NCBI GenBank assembly: GCA_028288585.1
Contig: JAQBNL010000074.1
Coordinates: 1-36,592, forward strand
From: Chitinophagaceae bacterium
GTDB lineage: Bacteria; Bacteroidota; Bacteroidia; Chitinophagales; Chitinophagaceae
Length of the DNA stretch: 36,592 bases
Direction of reading: 5' to 3'
Each line of letters begins with the position of its first letter. Position 1 is the stretch's first letter. A model generated the notes under the pieces. It saw only the letters and a program-made list of their open reading frames with translations, had not been told where the DNA came from and did no database searches. Below, in pieces: positions 8,901-15,909 of the stretch. The translations under genes and the position numbers were made by a program.

Positions 8901-11033
8901 TGGTATGCCAAGGTGGGTACTTGCTAAAAATGCAATGCTCCCCCGTTGGTTTGCCAAAACATATTTTTCAGAAAGAGTTAATATTCCCTGCAGGCGCAAG
9001 GGGTCTGCAGTATAATTATTTCCTGCTGTACATCCGCTTACATTAAAGAAAGGATATTTACCAAGATTAGTATATGTTTCAGGTGCGCTTAAATTGAATT
9101 CCAATGTATTGGCTGATGAATGGCCGAAATAACTAAGAAAGCTTATCCCTTCATTAAAAAGTTCTTCTATCCGCTTGCTTGCAAGTATCTGCACTGTTGA
9201 TGTTGTTGATTTGGAAAAAGTTTCCACCTTAGCACCGTATAAAGTATCTTCGATTATTTGCTTATAGCTATTCATATATATTGTAAAAAGGTCACTTTCT
9301 GAACCCTCTTTTCCTCCAATTACATGTACAACATTCTTCATCCAGGCTTTATCTGCTATAGTTTGCGATGTAGAAACCTGCGCCTCTTCGTATTGCTTCA
9401 TTTTTACAAGATAATTTCCAACTTCATTGCCGGTTACTACTGATAACCTGCCAATAGGAATATCCGGTACCAGGGTATTGTATGGCGATGCCAAACGAAT
9501 ATCTGAAGCAGGAAAACCAAACGTGGGTATAAGATTGAGTCTTTCTCCATCGGGACTGTTTCTTACATACTGGTAATCACTATAGGTTACACCCTTACCA
9601 ATAAGAAAAACAAATTGGGGAGTTTGTGCAAAATTTGTTTTTGCAAACTGCAAAAAATCCTTAACTGATGATGGATGATTTTTTATACCGTATCCGAATT
9701 GATCATTTAATTGATCAATGTCATAAACTTTAGCATTAAAATTTCCTCCGGGTGCTGAGCTTCTGTACGCCCGATACTGGTCAACATAATTTTGTCCTGC
9801 GCCATTGTTATATAAGCCCGGATGGCTGATAATTAAATAATTTCCCTGGTTAGCAGCAAGTGAATAGTTTATAAAGTTGCGCTGAACCAGATTTGTAATT
9901 CCCATCAGGTAGGATGGGTTCTGGCTTGCCAGAATAAATTTGCGAAGTGCTGTTGAAGAAGCAGGCAGTACAAACTTTACTTTGCCTGGTGTAGATATAT
10001 CACCTGTATACCGGTTACCGGATATAAGATCCAACAAAACCGGGGATACATTGGCTGCATTAAAATTATCTATTACTAAATAATTACCGGTAGTGGTAGC
10101 CGGTAATTCAAAATAATAACGTGCACTATTATTAAAATTAAATTTACTTGGATAGGTAATCTCTATAAAAGAAACAACCATACGATCATCAGTAGTTGGA
10201 GAACCATTTTGAACATTTATACCTGCTGCATTAGTACCAACAAAAGTTGATAAAGGAACATTAACCTGCGCTTTCAGGTATCCAAAATAATCCATTGCAG
10301 TATCTAAAATAGTTGTGCCGGATAATTTTACCTTTACCCTTCTGCTGTTTAGTGAATTACCGGAAGCTGCCATACGAAAAGTAGCAGACGGCCCTGCAGA
10401 ATATAAATTTATAGTATCAAATACCTCTGAAAAATTACTGGTTGGATATATATCAAGGCTTGTATATCCCTCGCCAATATCGTACGACGAAGCATACACA
10501 TACTCTCCTACCACTGCTGCATAACCGGGATTTATTTTGGAATTGTAATATATACCCCTGGTATTCATAAAATAAGGCTCAGGCGTTAATGTAGTACCGC
10601 TAACATTGTTAGGAACATCAATATATCTTAGATTAGCCCCTGCAGTATTTACCGTTAAAAAGTAAGCAGCTGTATCAGTTTCAAGGCTCCAGCGGTCTGA
10701 TAACTGGTAATCGCTGTTGAGATAAAGTTTTGTATCTTTTTTGCCATCATTCATTACTCCCCAAAACTCAATATAACCTGATCCCGCTAAGGGCCCGCTG
10801 GCAGAGGATGTATATAATCTTACTTCTTCTCCATTTCTCCATAATTGAAATTGATCGGCAGAAGTGCTGCCTAATCCAATTGATGATAATGTGGATTGTG
10901 AAATTCTATATAAGCCGGTAGCTACTATTTTAAACTTGTAATAAGTTTTATTATAATCTATCCAGCTATTGTTTGTTTGGCAATAGCCGGCTATTGAAAG
11001 CAGAATGAATATAGGGAGTAATAGTTTTTTCAT
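5979..11033 (-). CDS. porU: PorU-family type IX secretion sortase-like protein (PorU2 type)
   Basis: The 1684-aa protein has an N-terminal signal peptide (MKKLLLPIFILLSIAGYC, cut before QTNN). A Tyr at the -1 position argues against a lipobox. A gingipain-like (C25) peptidase domain spans about 400-780. Its catalytic dyad is visible: His638 in SYFGHSSAN and Cys668 in NVSGCTAG. Downstream are CARDB-like beta repeats from about 781 and again from about 1328, a segment FDGVHILNRDIVSARP shared with PorU proteins, and a C-terminal FlgD/T9SS-type beta domain (YPNPF near 1568, then a GxYLYRV strand). PorU removes C-terminal signals from T9SS cargo and attaches it to surface lipopolysaccharide. At 1684 aa it is much longer than P. 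gingivalis PorU (about 1158 aa), so it fits the larger PorU2-type paralogue and may not be the main sortase. It lies 14 bases after the porV-like gene, evidently in one operon. Confidence 0.8.
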   Translation of the reverse strand: MKKLLLPIFILLSIAGYCQTNNSWIDYNKTYYKFKIVATGLYRISQSTLSSIGLGSTSADQFQLWRNGEEVRLYTSSASGPLAGSGYIEFWGVMNDGKKDTKLYLNSDYQLSDRWSLETDTAAYFLTVNTAGANLRYIDVPNNVSGTTLTPEPYFMNTRGIYYNSKINPGYAAVVGEYVYASSYDIGEGYTSLDIYPTSNFSEVFDTINLYSAGPSATFRMAASGNSLNSRRVKVKLSGTTILDTAMDYFGYLKAQVNVPLSTFVGTNAAGINVQNGSPTTDDRMVVSFIEITYPSKFNFNNSARYYFELPATTTGNYLVIDNFNAANVSPVLLDLISGNRYTGDISTPGKVKFVLPASSTALRKFILASQNPSYLMGITNLVQRNFINYSLAANQGNYLIISHPGLYNNGAGQNYVDQYRAYRSSAPGGNFNAKVYDIDQLNDQFGYGIKNHPSSVKDFLQFAKTNFAQTPQFVFLIGKGVTYSDYQYVRNSPDGERLNLIPTFGFPASDIRLASPYNTLVPDIPIGRLSVVTGNEVGNYLVKMKQYEEAQVSTSQTIADKAWMKNVVHVIGGKEGSESDLFTIYMNSYKQIIEDTLYGAKVETFSKSTTSTVQILASKRIEELFNEGISFLSYFGHSSANTLEFNLSAPETYTNLGKYPFFNVSGCTAGNNYTADPLRLQGILTLSEKYVLANQRGSIAFLASTHLGIPPFLNNYQYEFYKETGVTSYGSSAGNIIRNIIQNLGGASPGLDFFTRMHLEEMNLNGDPALKINPHPKPDYIIEEPMIKINPTIVSVADNTFSIKVNMLNIGKAITDSIRVTVKRTLPDNSITVLYDKVIAAIKYADSLDITAQINPVTDKGLNKITVTLDTDNHINEMSELNNTVTKDFFIFEDEIRPVYPYNFSIINNQNTSYYGSTANPLTAQRQIIMEVDTTELFNSPFKKTFNTTSIGGVIEFKPLITYTDSTVYYWRIAMQPVSGPFIWNNSSFIYLQNGGTGFNQSQYYQFLKDSYKQIYLGTNRAFDFGTDSRTLNFKTGLYPYYLSDRIAVYLDLNRIESYGCRYNSLQFYVFDSTTLQAMPNYDIGGTGRFGSALPTCRPTIPIRYFFEFPYGPPYGGAADRKKAMDFLDSIPAGKYIGITNLGMISNTSLIDTWMSDTATLGSGNSLYHKLKSIGFTQIDSLTTNHPFLYFYQKGVPSYASRQVVGAIDEQIDESIILPAKSKTGEIEWAQIGPAKAWTALHWSGKDLEPSVPDTVSLEVYGITATGSKVKLATVQSKDTTLAFIDAKTYPYLTLKMLNSDQTYATPNQLQYWRVNADFVPEGAIAPNIFFKMKDTVDVGENIDFAIAFKNISETSFDSLKIKFIITDKNNVPHAISIPKGKTLASGDTLTVHYTIDTRNYYGMNTLFVEINPDNDQPEQYHFNNFIYKNFLVKGDNFNPLLDVTFDGVHILNRDIVSARPHILIKLKDESKNLALSDTSLLKVQIRFPDGTLKTYRFDNDTVRFTPANLANGENTATIDFTPLLTGEDEEFELIVTGKDVAGNKAGETEYHVIFRVVSKPMISNLLNYPNPFTTSTAFVFTVTGTQPPQNMRIQILTITGKVVREITSNELGPIHIGRNITEFKWDGTDMYGQKLANGVYLYRVLTNLNGKSLDKFKDQDDNTDKYFTKGYGKMYLLNSSKY

Positions 11034-11047
11034 AATGTTTAAAAAAA

Positions 11048-12151
11048 TTAATCTTTTTCTCTTTTAGACAGGTCAAATCTTAATGAAAAAATATGAGAGT
11101 ATAAAGGATTTGATTGGTTAGCAAGATTTGAAAAAGCATAATCAATACTTATATTTTTCACTCTGAAACCGGCGCCAAGACTTGGCTGGTAAATCCACAC
11201 CTTTTTTTGATTGGTTGTATCGCCATCAGAAAGGGCTTTCTGAAAATTGGTGATTCCCGCCCGAATAAAAAATACATTATTAATGGAAGCTTCAAGTCCA
11301 AGATGTGGATCAACACTTATGGAATTTCCACTAAGCACAGTATTTCTTTTACCATCAAAAGTCACATCAAAATCAGCCTCGGCCAGTAAATTAAATGAGT
11401 TACCAAAACCAAAATTATATCCTCCCCCCAAAGTAAGGCGGGGTGCGGTAAGTTCTGTTGACTTTATGGGTATATCGTTTTTAGTTAAATACAATACTTC
11501 CTTTTCTTTTTCACTAAAATTAAACGTCCATGCATTAAAAGTGGTGGTAATATCTTTTGCTACAATCCCTACACTCCAGTTATTTTTCTGTATTCTGAAT
11601 CCCGCATCCAGGCCAAACCCAAATGCTTTTGCAAAGTGGCCTACCTTACGATAAATGATTTTTGCATTGGCACCAAAGCTCATTTTATAATCGTCCTCAT
11701 CTTTTATTTTTTGAGCGAATGAAAACAAAAACGCATAGTCAGCAGAAGAAAATGTTTGTATATTATTGTAGTTTATGCTTCCGTCAGGCTCTACCAAAAA
11801 CAAAGTATTGGGGATATCATCTACCGCAAAACGTAAAACTGATAAACCAATCGTTCTTTTATTATCACTTACAGGTATTGCCACACTTGCATAATCGTAT
11901 TTAGCAATATTGGAGAAATAACTGGCATGCATAAAATTGGCAGATATGTTCTCTACACCTGTTAACCCTGCAGGGTTCCAATAACCTGCCGTACCATCTT
12001 TAGCAGAAGCAACCTGTGCACTGCCCATAGAAAGCCCCCTGGCTCCGGCGCCAATATTTAAAAATTCATTGGAATACTTTCTGAACTGGGAAAATGCTGA
12101 CAAAGGCAATATCAGTAAGCATATTATCCTCGCAGCGTAAGTTAGTTTCAT
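11048..12151 (-). CDS. porV: PorV/PorQ-family outer-membrane beta-barrel protein
   Basis: The product is 367 aa with a signal peptide (about 1-21, cut after SAFS before QFRK). The mature N-terminus carries NIGAGARGLSMGSAQVA, then GTAGYWNPAGL, the signature of the PorV/PorQ (UPF0164, FadL-like) barrel family. Alternating hydrophobic beta strands continue to the end, FSLRFDLS. In Porphyromonas and Flavobacterium, PorV shuttles T9SS cargo from the translocon to the PorU sortase and forms the attachment complex with it. Its position directly upstream of a porU-like gene supports that role here. The pair could instead be a second, accessory PorV-PorU set, since PorU2-type genes commonly coexist with a canonical pair elsewhere. 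Separating PorV from PorQ needs a tree. Confidence 0.78.
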   Translation of the reverse strand: MKLTYAARIICLLILPLSAFSQFRKYSNEFLNIGAGARGLSMGSAQVASAKDGTAGYWNPAGLTGVENISANFMHASYFSNIAKYDYASVAIPVSDNKRTIGLSVLRFAVDDIPNTLFLVEPDGSINYNNIQTFSSADYAFLFSFAQKIKDEDDYKMSFGANAKIIYRKVGHFAKAFGFGLDAGFRIQKNNWSVGIVAKDITTTFNAWTFNFSEKEKEVLYLTKNDIPIKSTELTAPRLTLGGGYNFGFGNSFNLLAEADFDVTFDGKRNTVLSGNSISVDPHLGLEASINNVFFIRAGITNFQKALSDGDTTNQKKVWIYQPSLGAGFRVKNISIDYAFSNLANQSNPLYSHIFSLRFDLSKREKD

Positions 12152-12408
12152 AATTACAATGTCAGTGAGTAATAGATTCAGTGTGAGTTAAAAACGGTTT
12201 ATAATCATATATATTGCACTTAAAAGCTATTTTAAAAGATACCATTACCCAGTAAAAGGCTGCATCAAAACCGGCAGTTGTGGTTAAATGATTAATAATC
12301 AAATTATTTCTTACCCATTCACGTATAAGGTCAATGATGATAGCACTGGTTTTTACACTATTGTTAATGATTGCTAAGAGCAAGATGAGGTTAGGTTTTT
12401 GGGGTAAA

Positions 12409-12416
12409 CAAACTTA
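12409..12416 (-). promoter_or_regulatory. Candidate -7 box for porV-porU
   Basis: On the minus strand this reads TAAGTTTG, matching TAnnTTTG. The predicted start would be around 12400, about 250 nt before the porV ATG. No TTTG is visible at -33. Confidence 0.35.
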
Positions 12417-12452
12417 GTGAGAAATGGTGATAAGTAAGGGATTTTTATACAG

Positions 12453-12460
12453 TAATTTTG
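12453..12460 (+). promoter_or_regulatory. Candidate -7 box for tyrS
   Basis: The sequence TAATTTTG matches the Bacteroidota -7 consensus TAnnTTTG and lies 23 bases before the tyrS ATG, giving a short leader. A -33 TTTG is not evident. Confidence 0.5.
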
Positions 12461-12483
12461 GCGCACTTACAATATAATTTTTG

Positions 12484-13770
12484 ATGAAGAATTTAATAGA
12501 AGAATTAAAATGGCGGGGACTTATCCAGGATATTATGCCCGGCACCGAAGAGCAATTAAATAAGGAATTAACCACAGGTTATGTAGGTTTTGACCCCACC
12601 GCTGACAGCCTGCACATTGGCAACCTTGTACCAATAATGCTGCTTGCTTTTTTACAAAGATGCGGACATAAGCCAATGGCTCTTATTGGGGGCGCCACAG
12701 GAATGGTTGGTGATCCTTCAGGTAAAAGTGAAGAAAGAAATTTATTGAATGAAGATGTTTTGCAACACAATCTTGGCTGTGTAAAAAAACAACTGGAAAA
12801 ATTTCTTGATTTCGATGCCTCGAAACCTAACGGCGCGGAAATGGTAAACAATTACGACTGGTTTAAAGAGTTTACATTCCTTGATTTTATAAGGGATGTT
12901 GGTAAGCACATTTCAATAAACTATATGTTGGCAAAAGACAGTGTAAAAAAACGTGTGGAGGGAGAAACAGGAATGAGCTTTACTGAATTTACCTATCAGC
13001 TGGTACAGGGTTATGATTTTTACTGGCTGTATAAAAACAGGGATTGCAAACTGCAAATGGGCGGCAGCGACCAATGGGGAAATATTGTTACAGGCACTGA
13101 ACTGATAAGAAGAAAAGGTGGCGGTGAGGCATTTGCATTCACCTGCCCTTTAATGACAAAAGCTGATGGAGGAAAATTTGGTAAAACAGAAAAAGGAAAT
13201 GTATGGCTCGATGCAAAGAAAACATCACCCTACCAGTTTTATCAATTTTGGTTAAATGCTGCTGACGAAGATGCAGAACGATACTTAAAAACATTTACGT
13301 TTTTAAGTAAAGAAGAAATCGAAAAATTAAAAGAGCAGCATCACGGAAACGAACACCTGCGCATATTACAGCAAAAACTGGCAGAAGAAGTTACCACTTT
13401 TGTTCACTCTAAAAAAGAATATGATTTTGCTGTGCAGGCATCACAAATTTTATTCAGCAACGAAACAGCAGAAATTTTAAAACAATTGAATGAAGAAGAA
13501 TTGTTGCAGGTAATGGAAGGAGTGCCAAAGGTTGAATTTTCAAAACAAAGTTTAGCCGCAGGGGTTGACATTGTTTCATTTCTTTCTGATACCAAAATTT
13601 TTGCAAGCAAAGGCGAAGCAAAAAAAATGGTACAGGGCGGTGGGGTAAGTATAAATAAATTGCGGGTTGAAAGTCCCGAATCTAAGGTTGATAATTCACA
13701 ATTACTAAATGAAAAATATTTGCTGGTACAAAAAGGAAAGAAGAATTATTGGCTGGTGAAGGCGGGGTAA
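12484..13770 (+). CDS. tyrS: Tyrosyl-tRNA synthetase
   Basis: The 428-aa enzyme starts at ATG 12484; a TTG one codon upstream is less likely. This class I synthetase charges tRNA-Tyr with tyrosine using ATP. The HIGH-type motif is HIGN (44-47), the tyrosine/ATP pocket has [10 protein letters not shown] (191-200), and the KMSKS-type loop is KFGKTE (231-236). A C-terminal S4-like RNA-binding domain (about 360-428) includes [20 protein letters not shown]. Length and domain order match the bacterial TyrS-1 type (E. coli 424 aa). It is a single-gene unit between two minus-strand genes, with its own -7-like box upstream. No strong terminator directly follows the stop codon. Confidence 0.97.
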   Translation: MKNLIEELKWRGLIQDIMPGTEEQLNKELTTGYVGFDPTADSLHIGNLVPIMLLAFLQRCGHKPMALIGGATGMVGDPSGKSEERNLLNEDVLQHNLGCVKKQLEKFLDFDASKPNGAEMVNNYDWFKEFTFLDFIRDVGKHISINYMLAKDSVKKRVEGETGMSFTEFTYQLVQGYDFYWLYKNRDCKLQMGGSDQWGNIVTGTELIRRKGGGEAFAFTCPLMTKADGGKFGKTEKGNVWLDAKKTSPYQFYQFWLNAADEDAERYLKTFTFLSKEEIEKLKEQHHGNEHLRILQQKLAEEVTTFVHSKKEYDFAVQASQILFSNETAEILKQLNEEELLQVMEGVPKVEFSKQSLAAGVDIVSFLSDTKIFASKGEAKKMVQGGGVSINKLRVESPESKVDNSQLLNEKYLLVQKGKKNYWLVKAG

Positions 13771-13866
13771 AATTTTACAGAAGTGGATTAAATATTTCTT
13801 AGCCACTCGTTAATCTACTATACCTGCACAGTAAATTCCACACTGCAAAGAAAGCGTGAATGCGCT

Positions 13867-13898
13867 CTTGCCTGCGGATACCCGGCAAAGTATCTTTG
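13867..13898 (+). promoter_or_regulatory. Candidate promoter for the small RNA
   Basis: CTTG at 13867-13870 and TATCTTTG at 13891-13898 match the Bacteroidota -33 (TTTG/TTG) and -7 (TAnnTTTG) elements, with 20 bases between them. A start near 13903 would coincide with the first base of the 16-bp closing stem described in the next entry. Confidence 0.5.
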
Positions 13899-13902
13899 TA
13901 GT

Positions 13903-14037
13903 AGAAGTTGATTGATGCAATAATAGCATTGATCTTAAATTTGAACTCGATTTTATATGATAATAATTGTTGTTTAAATCCTTATCCATCCGAAAAACCA
14001 ACTAAAAATCCAGTATCAGTCAACTTCTCTTTTTTTT
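13903..14037 (+). ncRNA. Candidate structured small RNA (possibly 6S-like)
   Basis: The segment at 13903-13918 (AGAAGTTGATTGATGC) pairs with 14013-14028 (GTATCAGTCAACTTCT) over 16 consecutive positions, 14 Watson-Crick and 2 G-U. The stem is followed by CTTTTTTTT, a U-tract fitting intrinsic termination. Inside, CAATAAT at 13918-13924 can pair with ATTGTTG at 13966-13972. Alternatively, ATTTGAAC at 13939-13946 can pair with GTTTAAAT at 13972-13979. Either fold leaves a large asymmetric internal loop of at least 30 nt on the 3' side. A promoter-like pair ends 4 bases before the stem. A long closing stem joining the two ends, a large internal bubble and a length near 130 nt recall 6S RNA; a 6S-Flavo family is known in Bacteroidota. 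The 6S identity is a guess. A cis structure or another sRNA is equally possible. Confidence 0.5.
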
Positions 14038-14077
14038 ATCCAATTCCTAAGAATATCCTAATCCCCGCAAACTTATT

Positions 14078-14102
14078 AGTCCCGAACTTTCGGGACTTTT
14101 TT
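14078..14102 (+). terminator. Intrinsic terminator
   Basis: AGTCCCGA and TCGGGACT form a perfect 8-bp stem around the loop ACTT (14078-14097), followed by a run of T to 14102. The orientation suits plus-strand transcription. It is 308 bases after tyrS and about 40 bases after the U-tract of the candidate small RNA. It could end tyrS read-through or an extended small-RNA transcript. Confidence 0.8.
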
Positions 14103-14111
14103 GTTGTATTA

Positions 14112-15659
14112 TCACACCACTTTTTTCCTTTCTAAATATTTTTCTCTTATAATTTCATACACAGGTTTTTCAAATACTTTACTTTCCAGCCACGAAATAA
14201 TATCCAGGTAAACAAAGGCCCGGGTTTCAAAACGGTTTTTTTCAAACTGTTTTAATTTTTCCAGAAGCTTTTCAAATTGGGGCTTTAATTCTTTAGGAGA
14301 TAAATGAAAAGACTTACGCAGGAACTTAAACATCTCTTCTTCTACCAAACTAAGATTTTCCATCTTGGCCATAAACCTGTAAACTGATTTTACCAGGTAT
14401 TCCATCAGGTCAAAATTTCCCAGCTCATAATGAGCTATCAGGTGCAGCAGGCGGGCATAGCATTGCAGATCATTCCTTAGATCAACTTTCCAGTTAATAA
14501 TTTTATTCAGGTAATCTATGCTGCTGCCAAATTCAGCTGCACCAAAATAAAGCGAAGCGATCTTGTAATAAAATACAAGGATGCGGTGCCTGTCAAGATG
14601 AAGTTGAAATTCATTTAATTTTTCCTCGATAGTGGGTACCAGTAATAATCCTTCTGTAAATGTTCCGTCTAAAATATGTTGATTAACCTTGGCAATGTAT
14701 AGATACACAAAAACCTGGATACGGTTATTATCACTTTGCTTTACAATATCTGAATGGGCAAACTTTTCAAATTGCTGAACATCCTTTTCAAACTTTGAAT
14801 AATTGCGCAGGGTAAAATGCGCAGTCAGCAAATTATGCATGCCTTTTATATAACTCGCCGTTTCTATTTCTATCATCAGGGGCTCCTGGTGAAACAGGTC
14901 GACCCAATGCTGGGTATAGCGATAGTACATTAAAAAATCCTGCCTTATAAAAGCATACCAGCAATAGCTTTGGTACAGGTACAATTTCTCATAAAACCCA
15001 TTCGCCTTCTTCAGATCATCTGATAAATATGTTTGAAAATAATTCTCTATTTCTCTTTCATCTTTTTCATTTCTTGCATGCCCGTTATTAATGTACCAAC
15101 TGTATAATTGTAAAGCAAGATTAGAAAGTTTAGTAATGCGTACCAGGCGCTCATTAACATCGTCCGCCTCTCCTATCAGTTGTGCTGCCCTGTCTTTCAG
15201 GCTGCGTGTTATGTGCAGGCTTTCAATTTTTTTCTCTAAAAACAGTACCTGTACAAGAAGGCTTATCTGGTTATTTGCTTTTGCCGTTTCTTTTATTTTA
15301 TCCAGGATTTTAAGGCTTTGCAGGTAAAGGCCTTTGTTGTAAAGAATCCTGGCATTATCCAATTGCTCGTGCAGCTGAATATCAATATTTTTATTTTCCA
15401 ATACACGTAAACTTGCTAAAACCTGCTTGTATAAATGTGCTTTTGTGTTGGATAATTGTTGCTTCTTTAAAGAGCTTGCTTTCCTCAATAAAACTTCTTC
15501 ATCATATTCATTCATCGCATCCAAAGCATCAAACAACTGTATGATCTTCATGTCTTCATTAGATGAATTTCTTTTGACGTATAGCTTAAAATTGCGCTTT
15601 TCCTGCTTCTGAAGGGAATGGACCAATTGAAAAAGTGCATCTGTTGAACGGTTGGGCAT
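14112..15659 (-). CDS. Hypothetical alpha-helical (TPR-like) protein
   Basis: The 515-aa protein starts at ATG 15657-15659. It has no signal peptide and no membrane segment, so it is probably cytoplasmic. The sequence is almost entirely helix-forming and rich in Leu, Lys, Glu and Tyr, with regularly spaced helical pairs such as LDNARILYNKGLYLQSLKILDKI (about 102-124) and YKIASLYFGAAEFGSSIDYLNKII (about 363-386). These look like degenerate tetratricopeptide or other alpha-solenoid repeats. No enzymatic motif was recognised. The N-terminus (MPNRSTDALFQLVHSLQKQEKRNFKLYVKR) is basic. Solenoids of this kind usually act in protein binding, but nothing shows the partner. It is alone on the minus strand, divergent from the leucine operon by 250 bases. 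I do not recognise the family. Confidence 0.75.
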   Translation of the reverse strand: MPNRSTDALFQLVHSLQKQEKRNFKLYVKRNSSNEDMKIIQLFDALDAMNEYDEEVLLRKASSLKKQQLSNTKAHLYKQVLASLRVLENKNIDIQLHEQLDNARILYNKGLYLQSLKILDKIKETAKANNQISLLVQVLFLEKKIESLHITRSLKDRAAQLIGEADDVNERLVRITKLSNLALQLYSWYINNGHARNEKDEREIENYFQTYLSDDLKKANGFYEKLYLYQSYCWYAFIRQDFLMYYRYTQHWVDLFHQEPLMIEIETASYIKGMHNLLTAHFTLRNYSKFEKDVQQFEKFAHSDIVKQSDNNRIQVFVYLYIAKVNQHILDGTFTEGLLLVPTIEEKLNEFQLHLDRHRILVFYYKIASLYFGAAEFGSSIDYLNKIINWKVDLRNDLQCYARLLHLIAHYELGNFDLMEYLVKSVYRFMAKMENLSLVEEEMFKFLRKSFHLSPKELKPQFEKLLEKLKQFEKNRFETRAFVYLDIISWLESKVFEKPVYEIIREKYLERKKVV

Positions 15660-15682
15660 CGTAATTTATTTATTCTGAAAGC

Positions 15683-15710
15683 TTTGATTTATAAGGGTTT
15701 TATACATTTC
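15683..15710 (+). promoter_or_regulatory. Candidate promoter of the leu-ilv-thr run
   Basis: TTTG at 15683-15686 and TACATTTC at 15703-15710 are one mismatch from the Bacteroidota pattern TTTG ... TAnnTTTG. The spacing is 16 bases, at the short end. The predicted start near 15715 precedes a short reading frame and a hairpin. Confidence 0.35.
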
Positions 15711-15732
15711 ACCTTATTTAAACAGTGTAAAG

Positions 15733-15843
15733 ATGACTATATATTGTTTAGACATTCTTTTATATAGAACCTATTTTTATATATGCCTCTTTCAATTCGA
15801 GAAACGGCGGATATTCCTGCTTTTGCAGAATGAAAATTTTTAA
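15733..15843 (+). CDS. Possible leader peptide upstream of leuA
   Basis: This 36-codon frame runs from ATG (15733) to TAA (15841-15843). It is rich in Leu and Ile, with ILL at residues 8-10 and IFLLLQ at 27-32. The last Leu codons fall inside a hairpin (15813-15831). A short peptide dense in the pathway's end-product codons in front of leuA is what a transcription-attenuation leader looks like. The region is very AT-rich, however, so Leu, Ile, Phe and Tyr codons are expected by chance. No ribosome-binding site is obvious. Low confidence. Confidence 0.3.
   Translation: MTIYCLDILLYRTYFYICLFQFEKRRIFLLLQNENF
15813..15843 (+). promoter_or_regulatory. Hairpin in leuA leader (possible attenuator)
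   Basis: ATTcCTGC and GCAGAAT pair over 7 bp, with one bulged C, around the loop TTTT (15813-15831). GAAA and a run of five T (15837-15841) follow. The U-run is 5 bases away from the stem, so it is a weak terminator as drawn. It lies about 70 bases before leuA. Confidence 0.3.
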
Positions 15844-15909
15844 CAGCTCATATCTCACGATTGATACTTTACATAGAGGGAACACTGATTTCCATAAAAT
15901 TATATCACA

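Larger units (their letters stand above)
12152..12480. other. Divergent porV / tyrS intergenic region
   Basis: This 329-base gap separates the divergent porV-like gene and tyrS. It holds one -7-like box for each direction (12409-12416 minus, 12453-12460 plus). The minus-strand box would give porV-porU an untranslated leader of about 250 nt. A 73-codon open frame (12162-12383, minus) lies in that leader but has only a TTG start and no recognisable motif, so I do not call it a gene. No strong hairpin was seen. Confidence 0.5.
13771..14111. other. Gap after tyrS holding a candidate small RNA and a terminator
   Basis: No convincing protein gene lies in this 341-base gap. It contains a promoter-like pair at 13867-13898, a long-range 16-bp stem closing a 126-nt segment followed by a U-tract (13903-14037), and a separate perfect hairpin with U-tract (14078-14102). 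Nothing further was recognised in 13771-13866. Confidence 0.6.

Noticed and set aside
12162-12383. 73-codon minus-strand frame upstream of porV
   Set aside because: It has only a TTG start, no recognisable domain and no ribosome-binding evidence. It could be chance in AT-rich leader DNA. Kept only as a note on the long leader.
13908-14135. 75-codon plus-strand frame after tyrS
   Set aside because: It runs through the paired small-RNA segment and the terminator and into the opposite gene. It is low-complexity and not protein-like.
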